A stretch of DNA of 64,000 nucleotides, from contig DAINSK010000017.1 in assembly GCA_036741355.1 (NCBI GenBank), positions 4,504 through 68,503 on the forward strand, read 5' to 3'. Positions 51,460-60,896 of this stretch are shown one piece after another. A program made the translations under genes and the position numbers. The stretch is from JBBRGK01 sp036741355 (GTDB taxonomy: Bacteria; Chloroflexota; Dehalococcoidia; CAUJGQ01). Positions within the stretch are counted from its first letter, which is position 1, and each line of letters starts with the position of its first letter. The notes beneath the pieces are model-generated. The model had not been told where the DNA came from and ran no database searches. It was given only the letters and a program-made list of their open reading frames with translations.

Positions 51460-54351
51460 GTGACAGCCGTCGCCCCGCCCCTATCCGCCGACGAGTTTGT
51501 CCGCCGCCTGTTGGCCGCGGACGACGACTTGAAGCGCCGCACGCTTTTGGATAAAGCATCCCTCGACCCGGACCAGCTACGCCGGGCAGTCCTCGCCCTC
51601 TGCGACGAGGCCGCACGGTCACTGGGTGACCCGCCAAGCATGGAACGAATCACCCTCGACGCCATGGCACTAGCCACGCGGTCCAACGATCCGTATCTCG
51701 ATGCGATGGCGCTCATGCGGTACGGCGAGGTCTCTCTGGCCCAAAGCCGGTTCGACGACGCGGTCCGCTACTGCGATGAGGCAGCCACTCTCTTTACCCG
51801 GCTCGACATGCCGGTAGAGGCCGCCCGTACACGCATGTGCTGGATCGTGGCGACCTCGTCTCTGGGGCAACCGCAGGAGGCGCTCAAAGCAGCCGGCGCC
51901 GCGCAACGGGTCTTCGAGGCCCACCATGAATCCGAGCGCCTGGCATCGCTTCACTTGAACGTAAGCCTGGTGTGCATGCACCACGGTCTCCTGCGACTGA
52001 CGCTGCGTCGATCCCTCACGGCGTTGCGCCTGTTCCGCTCGCTTGGCGAGGCGGGCAGTCCGAGTGCAGGCCGCTGCCATCTGAATCGAGGACTGGCCTA
52101 TACCCGGCTCGGGCGGATGCGCGAGGCGCTCGCCGAGCTCGCGCTCGCGCGTGGCATCTTCACGGAGCTGGGGAGCCCGTTCGACCTGGCCCGGGTGACC
52201 CGCGGAATCGCCGAGGCGCAGATGGGCCTTGGGCACTATGCCGCCGCGATCCTTGCCTTTGAAGAGACCCTGGCGGCTTTCCTTGAGCTTGGTCACCAGC
52301 AAGCAACGCCGATGATCGCCCTCGACATGGGCGACTGCTACCTGCGGCTCAACCGTCCCGAGGACGCGCTGCGCGTGCTGCAGGAAGCGCAGGCGGACCT
52401 CGAACGTTTGGGGGTCGCTCACTATGTCGTCGGCTTCGCAACGCTGCGGGTGACCGCGCACTTGCTTCTCGGGCACGTGGCGCAGGCCCGCGAAGCGCTT
52501 GATGAGGCAGAACACCGGTATCCTGACGTGGGGGCGCATTACCGGACCGGGCTCGCGCTGCAGAGGGCTCGGTTGTTGCTGCGCGAGGATTTACCCGCCG
52601 AAGCGCTCGTATCGGCACGGCGGGCAGGGTCGCTTGCCCGCGGCGCAGGGATGCGCCGGCTCGTCGCCGATGCCGTCACGATCGAAGGAACTGCGATGCT
52701 CGGCCTGGGCGACGTCGACGGCGCGGCCCGCGCCGCTTCCCGAGCGTATCGTATCGCCCGGGCCGTGGGCGCCGCGCCCGTCCTCCATCGCGTTCAGGAG
52801 CTGCTCGGCACCATCGCTGAGGCGAAAGGTCGTGACGCGGCCGCGTGCCGCCACTACGCCGCCGCCATCGGGCAGCTAGAGCGAGAGCAGCGCGGCGTAA
52901 TCTTCGCGTTCCGCGATAGTTTCGCCCTGGACCGCGGCAGGGCCTACGAGCGGCTCGCCGCCCTGCAGCTCCGTGCCGGCCGCGCGTCTGCGGCGCTCGC
53001 CACGGCCGAGCGCGCCAAGTCGCGCGCCCTGGCCGACGCGATAGGCGGCGCTGTCGAACTGCGCCCGCGCGGCGATGCCACCGTCCGCCGTCTCGGGAAA
53101 GAGCTGGCCCGGGCACGCGAAGACTACGCTACCGCCACGCGCGCGGCCGATGAAGCGGCGGCCGGCAACGGCAAAGCGCTGGACCAACCAATTGAACCGA
53201 TCGCGAACCTGGAGGCGCGCATCGCGGGCCTGATCGAGCGGCTCCAGGTCGCGGGCGCGTCGGACGCGGCCGGCCTCTACGGCGCTCGCGCCGACGACAA
53301 ACTGCCGGAGCTGCCGCCGCGGACGGCGTTGCTGGAGTTCTTCTTCAGCGGAGACGACGTGCTTCGCTTCTGGGTCGATGCAGCGGGCATCGCCGGCCAA
53401 TTGCTCTCCGGCATAATACCGGAGCTCCGGCGGCTCCTGCAGGCATTCAGGCTCAATCTGGACGCGACTGAGCACGCGCAGGGAGACCGTCGTACCATAC
53501 TCGCCGCCCAAGCGCGCCAGGTCTTGCGCCGTCTGCACGGTATGTTGCTGGCTGACCTGCCCGCGGTTGAGGGATACGACTCGCTGGTCATCGTGCCGCA
53601 TGGTCTGCTGCACTATCTTCCGTTCCACGCTCTGTTCGATGGAGAAAGGTATTTGATAGAACGGGTCGCCGTGAGCTATGCACCATCGGCTGCCCTGTAC
53701 GGGGTTTGCCGGTCGCGCCGGCCGCGTCGCGGCAAAGGGCTCGTGCTCGCGAACTCTTCCTGGGGCCGTCTACCCTTCGCGATCCAAGAGGGCTCGGCCG
53801 TGGCCACGGTGCTTGGTGCAACACTGCACACAGAGGCGGAGGCCACGCGCGCGGCGCTCAGCGCCGAGAGTAGTCGGGCCTCGGTGATCCATCTTGCCGC
53901 CCATGGGCGCTTCCGTGCAGATGCGCCGCTCTTTTCTTGTATTGAGCTCGCCGATGGACCGCTGACCACGGCCGACGTGTTCGACCTCGACCTGCGCGCC
54001 GCGCTGGTAGCGCTCTCCGCATGCGAAACGGGTCGCGCCGCGATCGGAGGCGGCGATGAGTTGGTCGGCATGGCACGCGCCTTCCTCTACGCCGGTGCAG
54101 GGGGCCTACTCGTCAGTCAGTGGCGGGTGGACGACAGCGCGACCGCCGCCCTTATGGCGCACTTCTACCAAGAGCTGGCCCGAGGTGTCGGACGTGCCGA
54201 GGCGCTGAGACGGGCGCAGATCGCGCATTTATCCGAAGCCAAGGCCGACAACGCCGCGATTCATCCGTTTTCTTGGGCGGCATTTCAGATCATCGGCGAT
54301 AACCAGGGGATTACACGACGCCACGGCCCTGTGGCGCGAGGAGGCAAGTAA
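51460..54351 (+). CDS. TPR-CHAT caspase-like cysteine protease
   Basis: 963 residues. After an N-terminal helical stretch, residues about 80-480 are tetratricopeptide-like repeats (ALMRYGEVSLAQSRFDDAV, NRGLAYTRLGRMREALAELA, ALDMGDCYLRLNRPEDAL). A charged helical linker follows, and the CHAT domain (about 640-955) holds the catalytic dyad His815 in HLAAHGRFR and Cys855 in ALSACETGRA, plus the family signatures AGAGGLLVSQW and HPFSWAAFQIIGD. No membrane segment. Start GTG. Known TPR-CHAT proteins include Csx29 of type III-E CRISPR systems and eukaryotic separase relatives. The S8 protease starts 2 nt after its stop. Confidence 0.9.
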   Translation: MTAVAPPLSADEFVRRLLAADDDLKRRTLLDKASLDPDQLRRAVLALCDEAARSLGDPPSMERITLDAMALATRSNDPYLDAMALMRYGEVSLAQSRFDDAVRYCDEAATLFTRLDMPVEAARTRMCWIVATSSLGQPQEALKAAGAAQRVFEAHHESERLASLHLNVSLVCMHHGLLRLTLRRSLTALRLFRSLGEAGSPSAGRCHLNRGLAYTRLGRMREALAELALARGIFTELGSPFDLARVTRGIAEAQMGLGHYAAAILAFEETLAAFLELGHQQATPMIALDMGDCYLRLNRPEDALRVLQEAQADLERLGVAHYVVGFATLRVTAHLLLGHVAQAREALDEAEHRYPDVGAHYRTGLALQRARLLLREDLPAEALVSARRAGSLARGAGMRRLVADAVTIEGTAMLGLGDVDGAARAASRAYRIARAVGAAPVLHRVQELLGTIAEAKGRDAAACRHYAAAIGQLEREQRGVIFAFRDSFALDRGRAYERLAALQLRAGRASAALATAERAKSRALADAIGGAVELRPRGDATVRRLGKELARAREDYATATRAADEAAAGNGKALDQPIEPIANLEARIAGLIERLQVAGASDAAGLYGARADDKLPELPPRTALLEFFFSGDDVLRFWVDAAGIAGQLLSGIIPELRRLLQAFRLNLDATEHAQGDRRTILAAQARQVLRRLHGMLLADLPAVEGYDSLVIVPHGLLHYLPFHALFDGERYLIERVAVSYAPSAALYGVCRSRRPRRGKGLVLANSSWGRLPFAIQEGSAVATVLGATLHTEAEATRAALSAESSRASVIHLAAHGRFRADAPLFSCIELADGPLTTADVFDLDLRAALVALSACETGRAAIGGGDELVGMARAFLYAGAGGLLVSQWRVDDSATAALMAHFYQELARGVGRAEALRRAQIAHLSEAKADNAAIHPFSWAAFQIIGDNQGITRRHGPVARGGK

Positions 54352-54353
54352 CC

Positions 54354-56198
54354 ATGCCCGACACGACACTACCGCATATCGTCTTCTTTCGGCGTTCAGA
54401 AGTCACCTTGTTCTTCGAGGGGGCCGCTACAGCCCCGGACAATCGCGACCTCCTGAGCTCCCTGCGGGGAGCGGGCATCCCTGTGAGCGCGGATTCTCCT
54501 TTTACCGGACCCAACCTGAGCTCCCTGCAGGGAGCGGGCATCCTCGTGAGCGCGGATTTTCCATTTTCCGGACCTAACGGCGATCGTCCGCCACTGATCT
54601 TGCGCCGCGGGGGCCAACCGATCGGTGTGCTGCAAACGGTCAACCTGGACACGTGGATCTCCGAGGATCAGCGGCGCAAGTGGGAGGAGGCCGGCTCTTT
54701 TGCAGATCTTTCCAAGGGATACATCCAGGTGCGGGACGTGATAACCACGCTCCTCGCCTCCGTGGGCTCTGACACGATCAGTTGGGGAGGGTTGCCGCTC
54801 GCCGAAGTGTCGCCCAACTGGCTCTCGGGTGCGGCGTGCGGCGGTTGGGATCCCGGCCCCGGCGGCCGCCCGGTGCCTCCCCGCAGCTTTGGTCCGCAAG
54901 GGCGTCCACGCTTCCGGCGCAGCCTTCGGGCGGGTGGTTGGCTGTCACTGTGGGGTCTACTTTTCCGCCGCCGGAGCGCTCTTGAGCCCCGGCTTACTCC
55001 GGATAGGCGGCAAGGCGATAAGGTCCGCGTCGCCATTTTCGACACCTGGCCCTCGCAACTCCAACCCGCCTTCGATCCGCTTGGACGGATCGCGGCCAAT
55101 CCCTCGGTAGCTGGAACGGCTGCGACGCCGAGCCCAAACCTCGCCGACATAGCGTCCGGAGCGATCATCCCTGCCGGGCGCATCGCCAACCCGATCGGCA
55201 CGAGCTTCGACGGCGGGCTCAAACCGTTCCCATACGGTTCTGCCGCCAAGGCGATAGAGACGCCCTACGACCTTTCTGACCATGGACTCTTTGTGGCTGA
55301 TATCATTCACGACATCGCTCCCCGGGCGGAGATCAGCGTCTACCGAGTGCTGACTGACCAGGGCATTGGCGATACGGACGTTCTCCTGCGCGCCGTGCAA
55401 ACGGCGATCGATGATGCGCATGAAAACCACGCTCGGCTGGTGCTCAACCTCAGCCTCGGCACCGCACCACAGGCGCTACTGATTGACCAGATACTGCACA
55501 AAATGGAGCAGTTCTACCTGGATCCGGCGAGCCTGCTCACCGCAGTACAGGACCTCCACCAGAACTCGCCGTCGCGCGTGTCTGCAGCCGCACCCGGCAA
55601 GGAACCGGACCCGACGCCCGAGGTCGATCTGCTGGAACGGCAGGGGCTCGTCGATCCCAAGGCGCGGAAGTTCAAAGGCGTGCTGGGCGTAATCGATCGG
55701 GTGTTCCGGCTAGACCAAGAGGACGGCGTGCTAGCCGTTGCGGCGGCGGGCAACGATTCGTGGGGCGACGGCGATCGTTTCACACCGCGACTGCCGGCCG
55801 CGGTGGAAGGGGTTCTGGCGGTCTCGGCGGTCGCCGGAGCCGGCCTGCAAGCGTCGAGCTACTCTAATATCGACGACTTTTTCACCGACAACGACGGTCT
55901 GAGCGCCTACGGCGGCGAAGTCGAGGTCCGGGCGTCGGACGGGCAGGTCTACACGACGGCGGGCAACGCGCTGGTTGGGCTCTACTCGGGGTCCGAGCTC
56001 CCGCCGGGCGTCGCCCGGGGCAACCCCTCTGGTTTGGCTGAGTGGTCCGGGACGTCGTTTGCGACGCCGATCGCAGCGGGCATCGCGGCCTGCATCTGGT
56101 CTGAGGACCCCACTAAGTCAGCAGCCGAGATCCGAACCGCTTTGCTGAACATCGCAAACAGCTATCCCGGAGATGTGCTCCCGTACATACAACGTTGA
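54354..56198 (+). CDS. Subtilisin-like (S8) serine protease paired with CHAT protease
   Basis: 614 residues without a signal peptide. The catalytic triad is Asp230 in RVAIFDTWP, His310 in DLSDHGLFVADIIHDIAP and Ser568 in WSGTSFATPIAAG; the oxyanion asparagine is in AAAGNDSWGD. The first 200 residues are not protease: HIVFFRRSEVTLFFEG, a tandem 21-residue duplication, an LILRRGGQPIGVLQ segment and a Gly/Pro/Arg-rich stretch, perhaps an effector-associated or inhibitory prodomain. A long insertion (about 390-440) separates His from Ser. Cotranslated with the CHAT gene; cytosolic. Confidence 0.9.
   Translation: MPDTTLPHIVFFRRSEVTLFFEGAATAPDNRDLLSSLRGAGIPVSADSPFTGPNLSSLQGAGILVSADFPFSGPNGDRPPLILRRGGQPIGVLQTVNLDTWISEDQRRKWEEAGSFADLSKGYIQVRDVITTLLASVGSDTISWGGLPLAEVSPNWLSGAACGGWDPGPGGRPVPPRSFGPQGRPRFRRSLRAGGWLSLWGLLFRRRSALEPRLTPDRRQGDKVRVAIFDTWPSQLQPAFDPLGRIAANPSVAGTAATPSPNLADIASGAIIPAGRIANPIGTSFDGGLKPFPYGSAAKAIETPYDLSDHGLFVADIIHDIAPRAEISVYRVLTDQGIGDTDVLLRAVQTAIDDAHENHARLVLNLSLGTAPQALLIDQILHKMEQFYLDPASLLTAVQDLHQNSPSRVSAAAPGKEPDPTPEVDLLERQGLVDPKARKFKGVLGVIDRVFRLDQEDGVLAVAAAGNDSWGDGDRFTPRLPAAVEGVLAVSAVAGAGLQASSYSNIDDFFTDNDGLSAYGGEVEVRASDGQVYTTAGNALVGLYSGSELPPGVARGNPSGLAEWSGTSFATPIAAGIAACIWSEDPTKSAAEIRTALLNIANSYPGDVLPYIQR
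54453..54578 (+). repeat. Two tandem 63-bp direct repeats inside the S8 protease gene
   Basis: Copies at 54453-54515 and 54516-54578 encode LSSLRGAGIPVSADSPFTGP plus N, and LSSLQGAGILVSADFPFSGP plus N. Most nucleotides are identical, so the duplication is recent; it keeps the frame. Confidence 0.85.
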
Positions 56199-56209
56199 AA
56201 ACAGCGACG

Positions 56210-57226
56210 TTAAGAATACGCCTGGTTGACGGCTGACCCGGCGGCCGCCTGCCGTTCGGCGAGCGCCTCCACGTCGGCGATAGTGTAGTTGCCGGGCTTG
56301 CCGCCTGCGGCAGCAAGCTGCTGCGAGAGGCGCCGCAGCGCACCGTTGTACGGCGTCGGCACGTCGTAGAGCTTACCGAGCAAGACGATCTCGCCGTTGA
56401 GATAGTCGGTCTCCAGTCTTGTGCTGCCTTTAGCGAGGCTCTGCCAGGTCGAACTACCGCCTCGTTCTGCGCCTGGGATGTCGGTCTGTTGGAAGTGGCT
56501 GCTTACCACTTGTCGGTACTCTTCCGCTCCGGCGGCGTCGATGCCCGCGGCCTCATAGCAGGCGAGCGCCTCGTTGCGAACCTTGCGCATGATTGCGCGC
56601 GCGGACTCGTCGGTACGGTGAAACGACGCCACCGTCTGCAAGGCGTTGCCGAGGTTCGTGAGCAGTTTTGCGTACTTCAGCCGCATGACTGCCGGGTCGG
56701 CGCGACTGACGAAGCCGGCCACCGTCAGGTCCGCGGCGATACGGCGACTCACGTCGTCCACGCCACCCGGGAAGCAGCCGAGATCGAGCACTCCAGCTTT
56801 GGGCGCGCCCCAACCGAGGACGATTCCGGGCTCGAGGAACGTCGCCGGCAAGGCCACAAGCATCGGGTATACCCGCGCAAATCGGCGGGACGCCATGCGT
56901 TCGTTGTCCACACCGTTCTGGCAGCACACGATCGGCAGGTCGGCGCCGCCCGCCGCCTCCAGGTCGTCAAGGGCGCCCGCGGTGTCCTGGGACTTCATCG
57001 ACAGGACCACCACGTCGCCGTCCGTGAACGTCAACTCCCGTGGGTGCGCCACCGTGGGCACTTTTAGTTCCCTGGTGCCCTCAGGCTCGCGAAGGGTCAG
57101 GCCGCGCTCCCAGATCGCCTGCAAGTGGGCGCCACGACAGATGAGCACCGTTTCTATACCGGCCCCGAACAGCCTGCCGCCGACCACACCGCCGATTGCG
57201 CCCGCACCGTAAATGATGTACCGCAT
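56210..57226 (-). CDS. panE: Ketopantoate reductase-family protein (ApbA/PanE)
   Basis: 338 residues. N-terminal Rossmann motif YIIYGAGAIGGVVGGRLFGAG binds NADP(H); VVVLSMKSQDTAGALDDL and IVCCQNGVDNERM follow, with the family lysine in LKYAKLLTNLGNAL. PanE reduces 2-dehydropantoate to pantoate for coenzyme A synthesis, but paralogues with other substrates are common. GAGGTG lies 11 nt before ATG. It converges on the S8 gene with an 11-nt gap, which marks the right edge of the CHAT cluster. The panE symbol is a family-level assignment. Confidence 0.78.
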   Translation of the reverse strand: MRYIIYGAGAIGGVVGGRLFGAGIETVLICRGAHLQAIWERGLTLREPEGTRELKVPTVAHPRELTFTDGDVVVLSMKSQDTAGALDDLEAAGGADLPIVCCQNGVDNERMASRRFARVYPMLVALPATFLEPGIVLGWGAPKAGVLDLGCFPGGVDDVSRRIAADLTVAGFVSRADPAVMRLKYAKLLTNLGNALQTVASFHRTDESARAIMRKVRNEALACYEAAGIDAAGAEEYRQVVSSHFQQTDIPGAERGGSSTWQSLAKGSTRLETDYLNGEIVLLGKLYDVPTPYNGALRRLSQQLAAAGGKPGNYTIADVEALAERQAAAGSAVNQAYS

Positions 57227-57283
57227 TGGTTTTGCGCACCTCGTCCGGAACTGCTGAGACGCCCTTTTGGGCCACGCGCAACA

Positions 57284-57655
57284 GTGTACGATGGTGGCGG
57301 CTTCACCGTCGCTTCCCGGACTTCAGCGTGTCGACACGGAGGCTCGGCGACAAGATTGAGGGGCCAGATTGACCTGCGCTTCGAAAAGAAGCACGCCCAG
57401 CAACTCAAAAAATTGGGATATCAGCGTCATCCGCAGGGTTCCGGGTGGGTGCGGCCGCTGAAAAAGGCCTGGTTTCCCCGCTTTCACCTGTTCACCACGA
57501 CCGACTGGAATGAAAAGGTCATCCGCCTTGACCTGCACCTCGACCTGACGCGTGAAAACCCGGATTCGCGCCTGCCGACCGCGGCAAGCGACGGCACCGA
57601 CGTCGTCACCGAAATGGCCCGCATCGTCCGTTCGTTCGATCCCGCTGTCAAATAA
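57284..57655 (+). CDS. Conserved-looking small protein of unknown function
   Basis: About 123 residues from GTG 57284, or about 99 from a TTG at 57356 that has GGAGG nine bases upstream. The core IDLRFEKKHAQQLKKLGYQR, GSGWVRPLKKAWFPRFHLFT and IRLDLHLDLTRENP reads like a real basic alpha/beta protein with a nucleic-acid-like charge pattern. No family recognised. It is divergent from panE and convergent with the acyl-CoA dehydrogenase. Confidence 0.5.
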   Translation: MYDGGGFTVASRTSACRHGGSATRLRGQIDLRFEKKHAQQLKKLGYQRHPQGSGWVRPLKKAWFPRFHLFTTTDWNEKVIRLDLHLDLTRENPDSRLPTAASDGTDVVTEMARIVRSFDPAVK

Positions 57656-57740
57656 ACGAAACGCACTAGAACTTCGGAGATCGGGCTTCGCTACCGCCGG
57701 CCGCCGGGCTGCGCGCCCCACTGCCTCGGACCTAGCCTGC

Positions 57741-58985
57741 TCACTCCCGCGGCAGGCCCAGGCCGCGAGTCGCGACGATATTGCGCTGAATCTCGCTGGT
57801 ACCGCCGTAAATCGTGACGGAAACGGTACCCAGGTAGCTCTGGGCATAGCGGGCGCGCAGGGCGGCCCATTTAGAGCCGCTGTCGTACACGTTGCCGTAC
57901 ATGCCCACGACCTTCATGCCCGTCCGCGCCACGCGCTGCTGCAGTTCCGTGTTGTAAAGCTTGGCAATCGAGGCTTCGTAGTTCGGGATCAGGCCCCGGT
58001 CCTGCATGGAGATCACACGGTACGAGAGCATCTTGGCGACGTTGGCTTCGACCAGCCGGTCGGTGAGGTCGAACTTGATTTCCGGGTTCACGCCGAGAGT
58101 GCTCTTCTCCGAACCCTCCCTGGCAAACTTGATCAGGTCGTCGACGGACTGCCGCTGGCTGACGGCGTTGCCGATGCCGGAGCGTTCAAAGTCGAGCGTC
58201 GTGGCGCCGACGTACCAGCCGCGGTTGACCTCCCCGACGACGTTCTGGCGCGGCACGCGCACGTTGTCGAAGAAGACCTGGTTGAACACCGCCGACCCGG
58301 TCATCGTCACGAGCGGTTGCACCGTAATGCCGGGGCTGCTCATCGGCAGCAGCAGATACGTGATGCCGCGGTGCTTGGGCGCGTCCGGGTCCGTCCGCGT
58401 CAGCATGAACATCCAGTGCGCGTATTGGGCACCGGAGGTCCAGATCTTCTGGCCGTTCACGACAAAGTCATCGCCGTCCAGCACGGCGCGCGTCTGCAGG
58501 GAAGCGAGGTCCGAGCCGGAGCCAGGCTCGGAGAACCCCTGGCACCAGTTGACCTCCCCGGAGAGGATCTTGGGCAGATATTCTTGCCGCTGCTCTTCGG
58601 TGCCGTGGGCCATCAGGGTCGGCCCGACCATCGATATGCCCATGCCGCCCACCCCGGGTGCACGCGCCTCCGCCATCTCCTCGTTGAGGATGAACTGCTG
58701 TTTCACCGACAGCCCGCCGCCGCCGTACTCCTTGGGCCAGGCGGGCGCCACCCAGCTGCGATCTGCGAGCTTCTTGCGCCACTCGCGCATTGCGGCCGTA
58801 CCTCGCTCGCGAACGTCGCCGCCCGCGCGGGACTGCGTGTCCTCGCGACGTAGCGGGCGGCTCGACGCTTCGTTCCAGCCCGTCTCGCGGTTGCCCCGGC
58901 GGAACTGTTCGGGCAATTCACTCTGGACAAAAGACCGCACTTGTCGGCGCCACTGCGCCTCTTCAGGCGTATCTGAGAAGTCCAT
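57741..58985 (-). CDS. Acyl-CoA dehydrogenase
   Basis: 414 residues. WVAPAWPKEYGGGGLS, the FAD motif WCQGFSEPGSGSDLASLQT, VVNGQKIWTSGAQYA and YGGTSEIQRNIVATRGLG give the ACAD fold. It has the same layout as the enzyme at 8325 and a similar N-terminus (MDFSDTPEEAQWRRQ versus MDWKDTPEQAVFR), so the two are probable paralogues. GGAGGG lies directly before the ATG. No CoA gene is next to it; it stands alone between an unknown gene and an intergenic stretch. Confidence 0.92.
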   Translation of the reverse strand: MDFSDTPEEAQWRRQVRSFVQSELPEQFRRGNRETGWNEASSRPLRREDTQSRAGGDVRERGTAAMREWRKKLADRSWVAPAWPKEYGGGGLSVKQQFILNEEMAEARAPGVGGMGISMVGPTLMAHGTEEQRQEYLPKILSGEVNWCQGFSEPGSGSDLASLQTRAVLDGDDFVVNGQKIWTSGAQYAHWMFMLTRTDPDAPKHRGITYLLLPMSSPGITVQPLVTMTGSAVFNQVFFDNVRVPRQNVVGEVNRGWYVGATTLDFERSGIGNAVSQRQSVDDLIKFAREGSEKSTLGVNPEIKFDLTDRLVEANVAKMLSYRVISMQDRGLIPNYEASIAKLYNTELQQRVARTGMKVVGMYGNVYDSGSKWAALRARYAQSYLGTVSVTIYGGTSEIQRNIVATRGLGLPRE

Positions 58986-59417
58986 TAATCCCTCCAGACA
59001 TCGAAGTCGGTTCTGGTGTATGCACCTTACGCAAACGTCAGATTTCGCGCAAGTGCTGCGGCACGAGACATGGCACGGCGCCGGCAGCCTCGATTGGTAT
59101 TACAGCAGGCCTCGGGAGCGAGCAGCCCCCACACCGGCGTGCCGGCTGAACGCGGCAGCGTCGACCTCGCCAGGGCCGACGCGCTCGACGATATGGGTGA
59201 GCGGCGCGCGGCGCACGAACTGATCCTGCAATCCCTGCGGCCGCCGCCCGGGTTTGCTTGACATGGGCGGCGCTCTCCGGGGGCATCACCTTCGGATAGG
59301 TCGGCCCCAGCAACACGACTGTAAGCGCATTCCCTCGTGCCTCTAACAGTACGCACACGAGGATGCCATCGTGTCTGCCAGCGGGAGTATGACCGCGCCG
59401 GACGTCACGCCGCAGCG
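58986..59417. other. Intergenic stretch without a convincing gene
   Basis: 432 nt. Short open frames on both strands (for example a plus frame ending ADALDDMGERRAAHELILQS) overlap each other and lack ribosome sites. One may be the end of a decayed gene, but none can be named. No repeat or RNA seen. Confidence 0.35.
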
Positions 59418-60602
59418 CTACGCACCCAAGAGATCCGAGACGAGCGAGAGGTAGAACGCTACGCCCAACGGCAACGCACTCTCGTCGAGGATGAAGCTCG
59501 GGCTGTGGGTAGACCCTCGGTTCGTCGCACCCGGCGTTCCGGCGCCGATGCTAGCGAAAGCGCCCGGCACGCGCTGGAGGAAGTAGGAGAAGTCCTCCGA
59601 CGGCATTGCCGGCTCGGGCGTGAGCACGTTGGCGCTTCCAAAGACCCGCTCTGCAGCGCGACGAGCGACCGCAGCCATGGCATCATCGTTCTTCGTGACC
59701 GGGTAGCCGTACTCGTAATCCAGCGTCGCTGCCGCGCCGAACATCGCCCCAGCGGTCTCGGCAACGTTACGGATCATCTCCGGCACCTCCCGGCGGATCG
59801 CCTCGTCAAAACACCGCACCGTGCCGCTCATGGTGACCAGCTCAGGGATGATGTTCTCCTTCGTACCTCCGTGGATGGTCCCGATCGTAATCACCACCGG
59901 TTGCATCGCCGACAGCCGGCGGCTCGCGATTTGATGGATGCCCGCGATCGCCATCCCGGCAGCAGCGATGGGGTCCGCGGTGGCGTGCGGACGGGCTGCA
60001 TGGCCGCCTTTGCTGATGATCGAAACCCGGAAGGTGTCCGAGCTCGCGGAACGCGGACCGCCCGTCACCCCGAATTGCCCGACATCGTAGGTCGGACTCT
60101 GGTGCAGACCGAAGACACAATCGACCGAAGGGTCCTCTAACACACCCGCCTCAATCATCGGCAGCGCGCCGCCGGGTGGCTTCTCCTCCGCCGGCTGGAA
60201 GAGAAAGACTACGTTGCCGACAAGCTCATCGCGAATTTCCAGGATCGCCTGGGCGGCGCCGAGCAGCATCGCTGTGTGGGCGTCGTGGCCGCAGGCGTGC
60301 ATCGCACCGGGACGGCTGCTGGCGAAGGGCAACCCTGTGGGCTCATGCAGTGGCAATGCATCCATATCGGCGCGCAGCGCGACAGTTCGCCCCGGACGGC
60401 CGCCGTTCAGCACCACTTTCACCCCATAGCCGGCGATGTTCGTCTGCGGCGCATAGCCGAGGGAGCGCAGTCGGTCCGCGACGAAGGATGCGGTTTCTTT
60501 CTCCTCGAAACTCAACTCAGGGTACTGGTGAATATGGCGCCGAGCCGCCAACACCGTGGCGTCCGTGGCGTGGGCGAGCTGTAGGATTCGTTCCCTGTCC
60601 AC
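59418..60602 (-). CDS. M20-family amidohydrolase (N-acyl amino acid or hippurate hydrolase-like)
   Basis: 394 residues. Metal motifs of the M20D family: HQYPELSFEEKET, ALRADMDALP, HACGHDAHTAMLLGAA, LFQPAEEKPPGG, SKGGHAARPHATADPI and, near the end, EPAMPSEDFSYFL. Such enzymes cleave N-acetyl or N-acyl amino acids, hippurate or auxin conjugates. GTG start with AGGAG upstream. The 294 nt between it and the Tat protein hold no gene I trust. Confidence 0.92.
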   Translation of the reverse strand: MDRERILQLAHATDATVLAARRHIHQYPELSFEEKETASFVADRLRSLGYAPQTNIAGYGVKVVLNGGRPGRTVALRADMDALPLHEPTGLPFASSRPGAMHACGHDAHTAMLLGAAQAILEIRDELVGNVVFLFQPAEEKPPGGALPMIEAGVLEDPSVDCVFGLHQSPTYDVGQFGVTGGPRSASSDTFRVSIISKGGHAARPHATADPIAAAGMAIAGIHQIASRRLSAMQPVVITIGTIHGGTKENIIPELVTMSGTVRCFDEAIRREVPEMIRNVAETAGAMFGAAATLDYEYGYPVTKNDDAMAAVARRAAERVFGSANVLTPEPAMPSEDFSYFLQRVPGAFASIGAGTPGATNRGSTHSPSFILDESALPLGVAFYLSLVSDLLGA

Positions 60603-60896
60603 TCTCCGGCTCCTCTACTCCAGGACGGTGTGAGAGTGAGTGTAATGGACGAGACTCCGGAAGCGGCTGGTGTTGCGTTGATCTGCCGAAGAGACACGAG
60701 CATGCAATCGTGTATGCCAACGGCGCAGGAGTGTAGACGCTTGTCGTCGTGGCTCCCGCGTGTGGACAAATCGGCTCGCGACGGAGACCGACACTCAGGC
60801 AACTGCCTCGCTGCGGCAGGAAGCACCGCGGCCAGCGCTTCCTGTCGTTCCCACCGGCCAAACCAGTCTTCGGGCAGTCCAACCGCCACGGTCTCG

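Noticed and set aside
51460..54351. Type III-E CRISPR (gRAMP/Craspase) locus because of the TPR-CHAT gene
   Set aside because: No CRISPR repeats, no Cas7-like or other cas genes anywhere in the window.
60603..60896. Minus-strand ORF reading VGLPEDWFGRWERQEALAA between the Tat gene and the M20 gene
   Set aside because: The frame runs into low-information sequence and overlaps the start of the M20 gene; no ribosome site or family.
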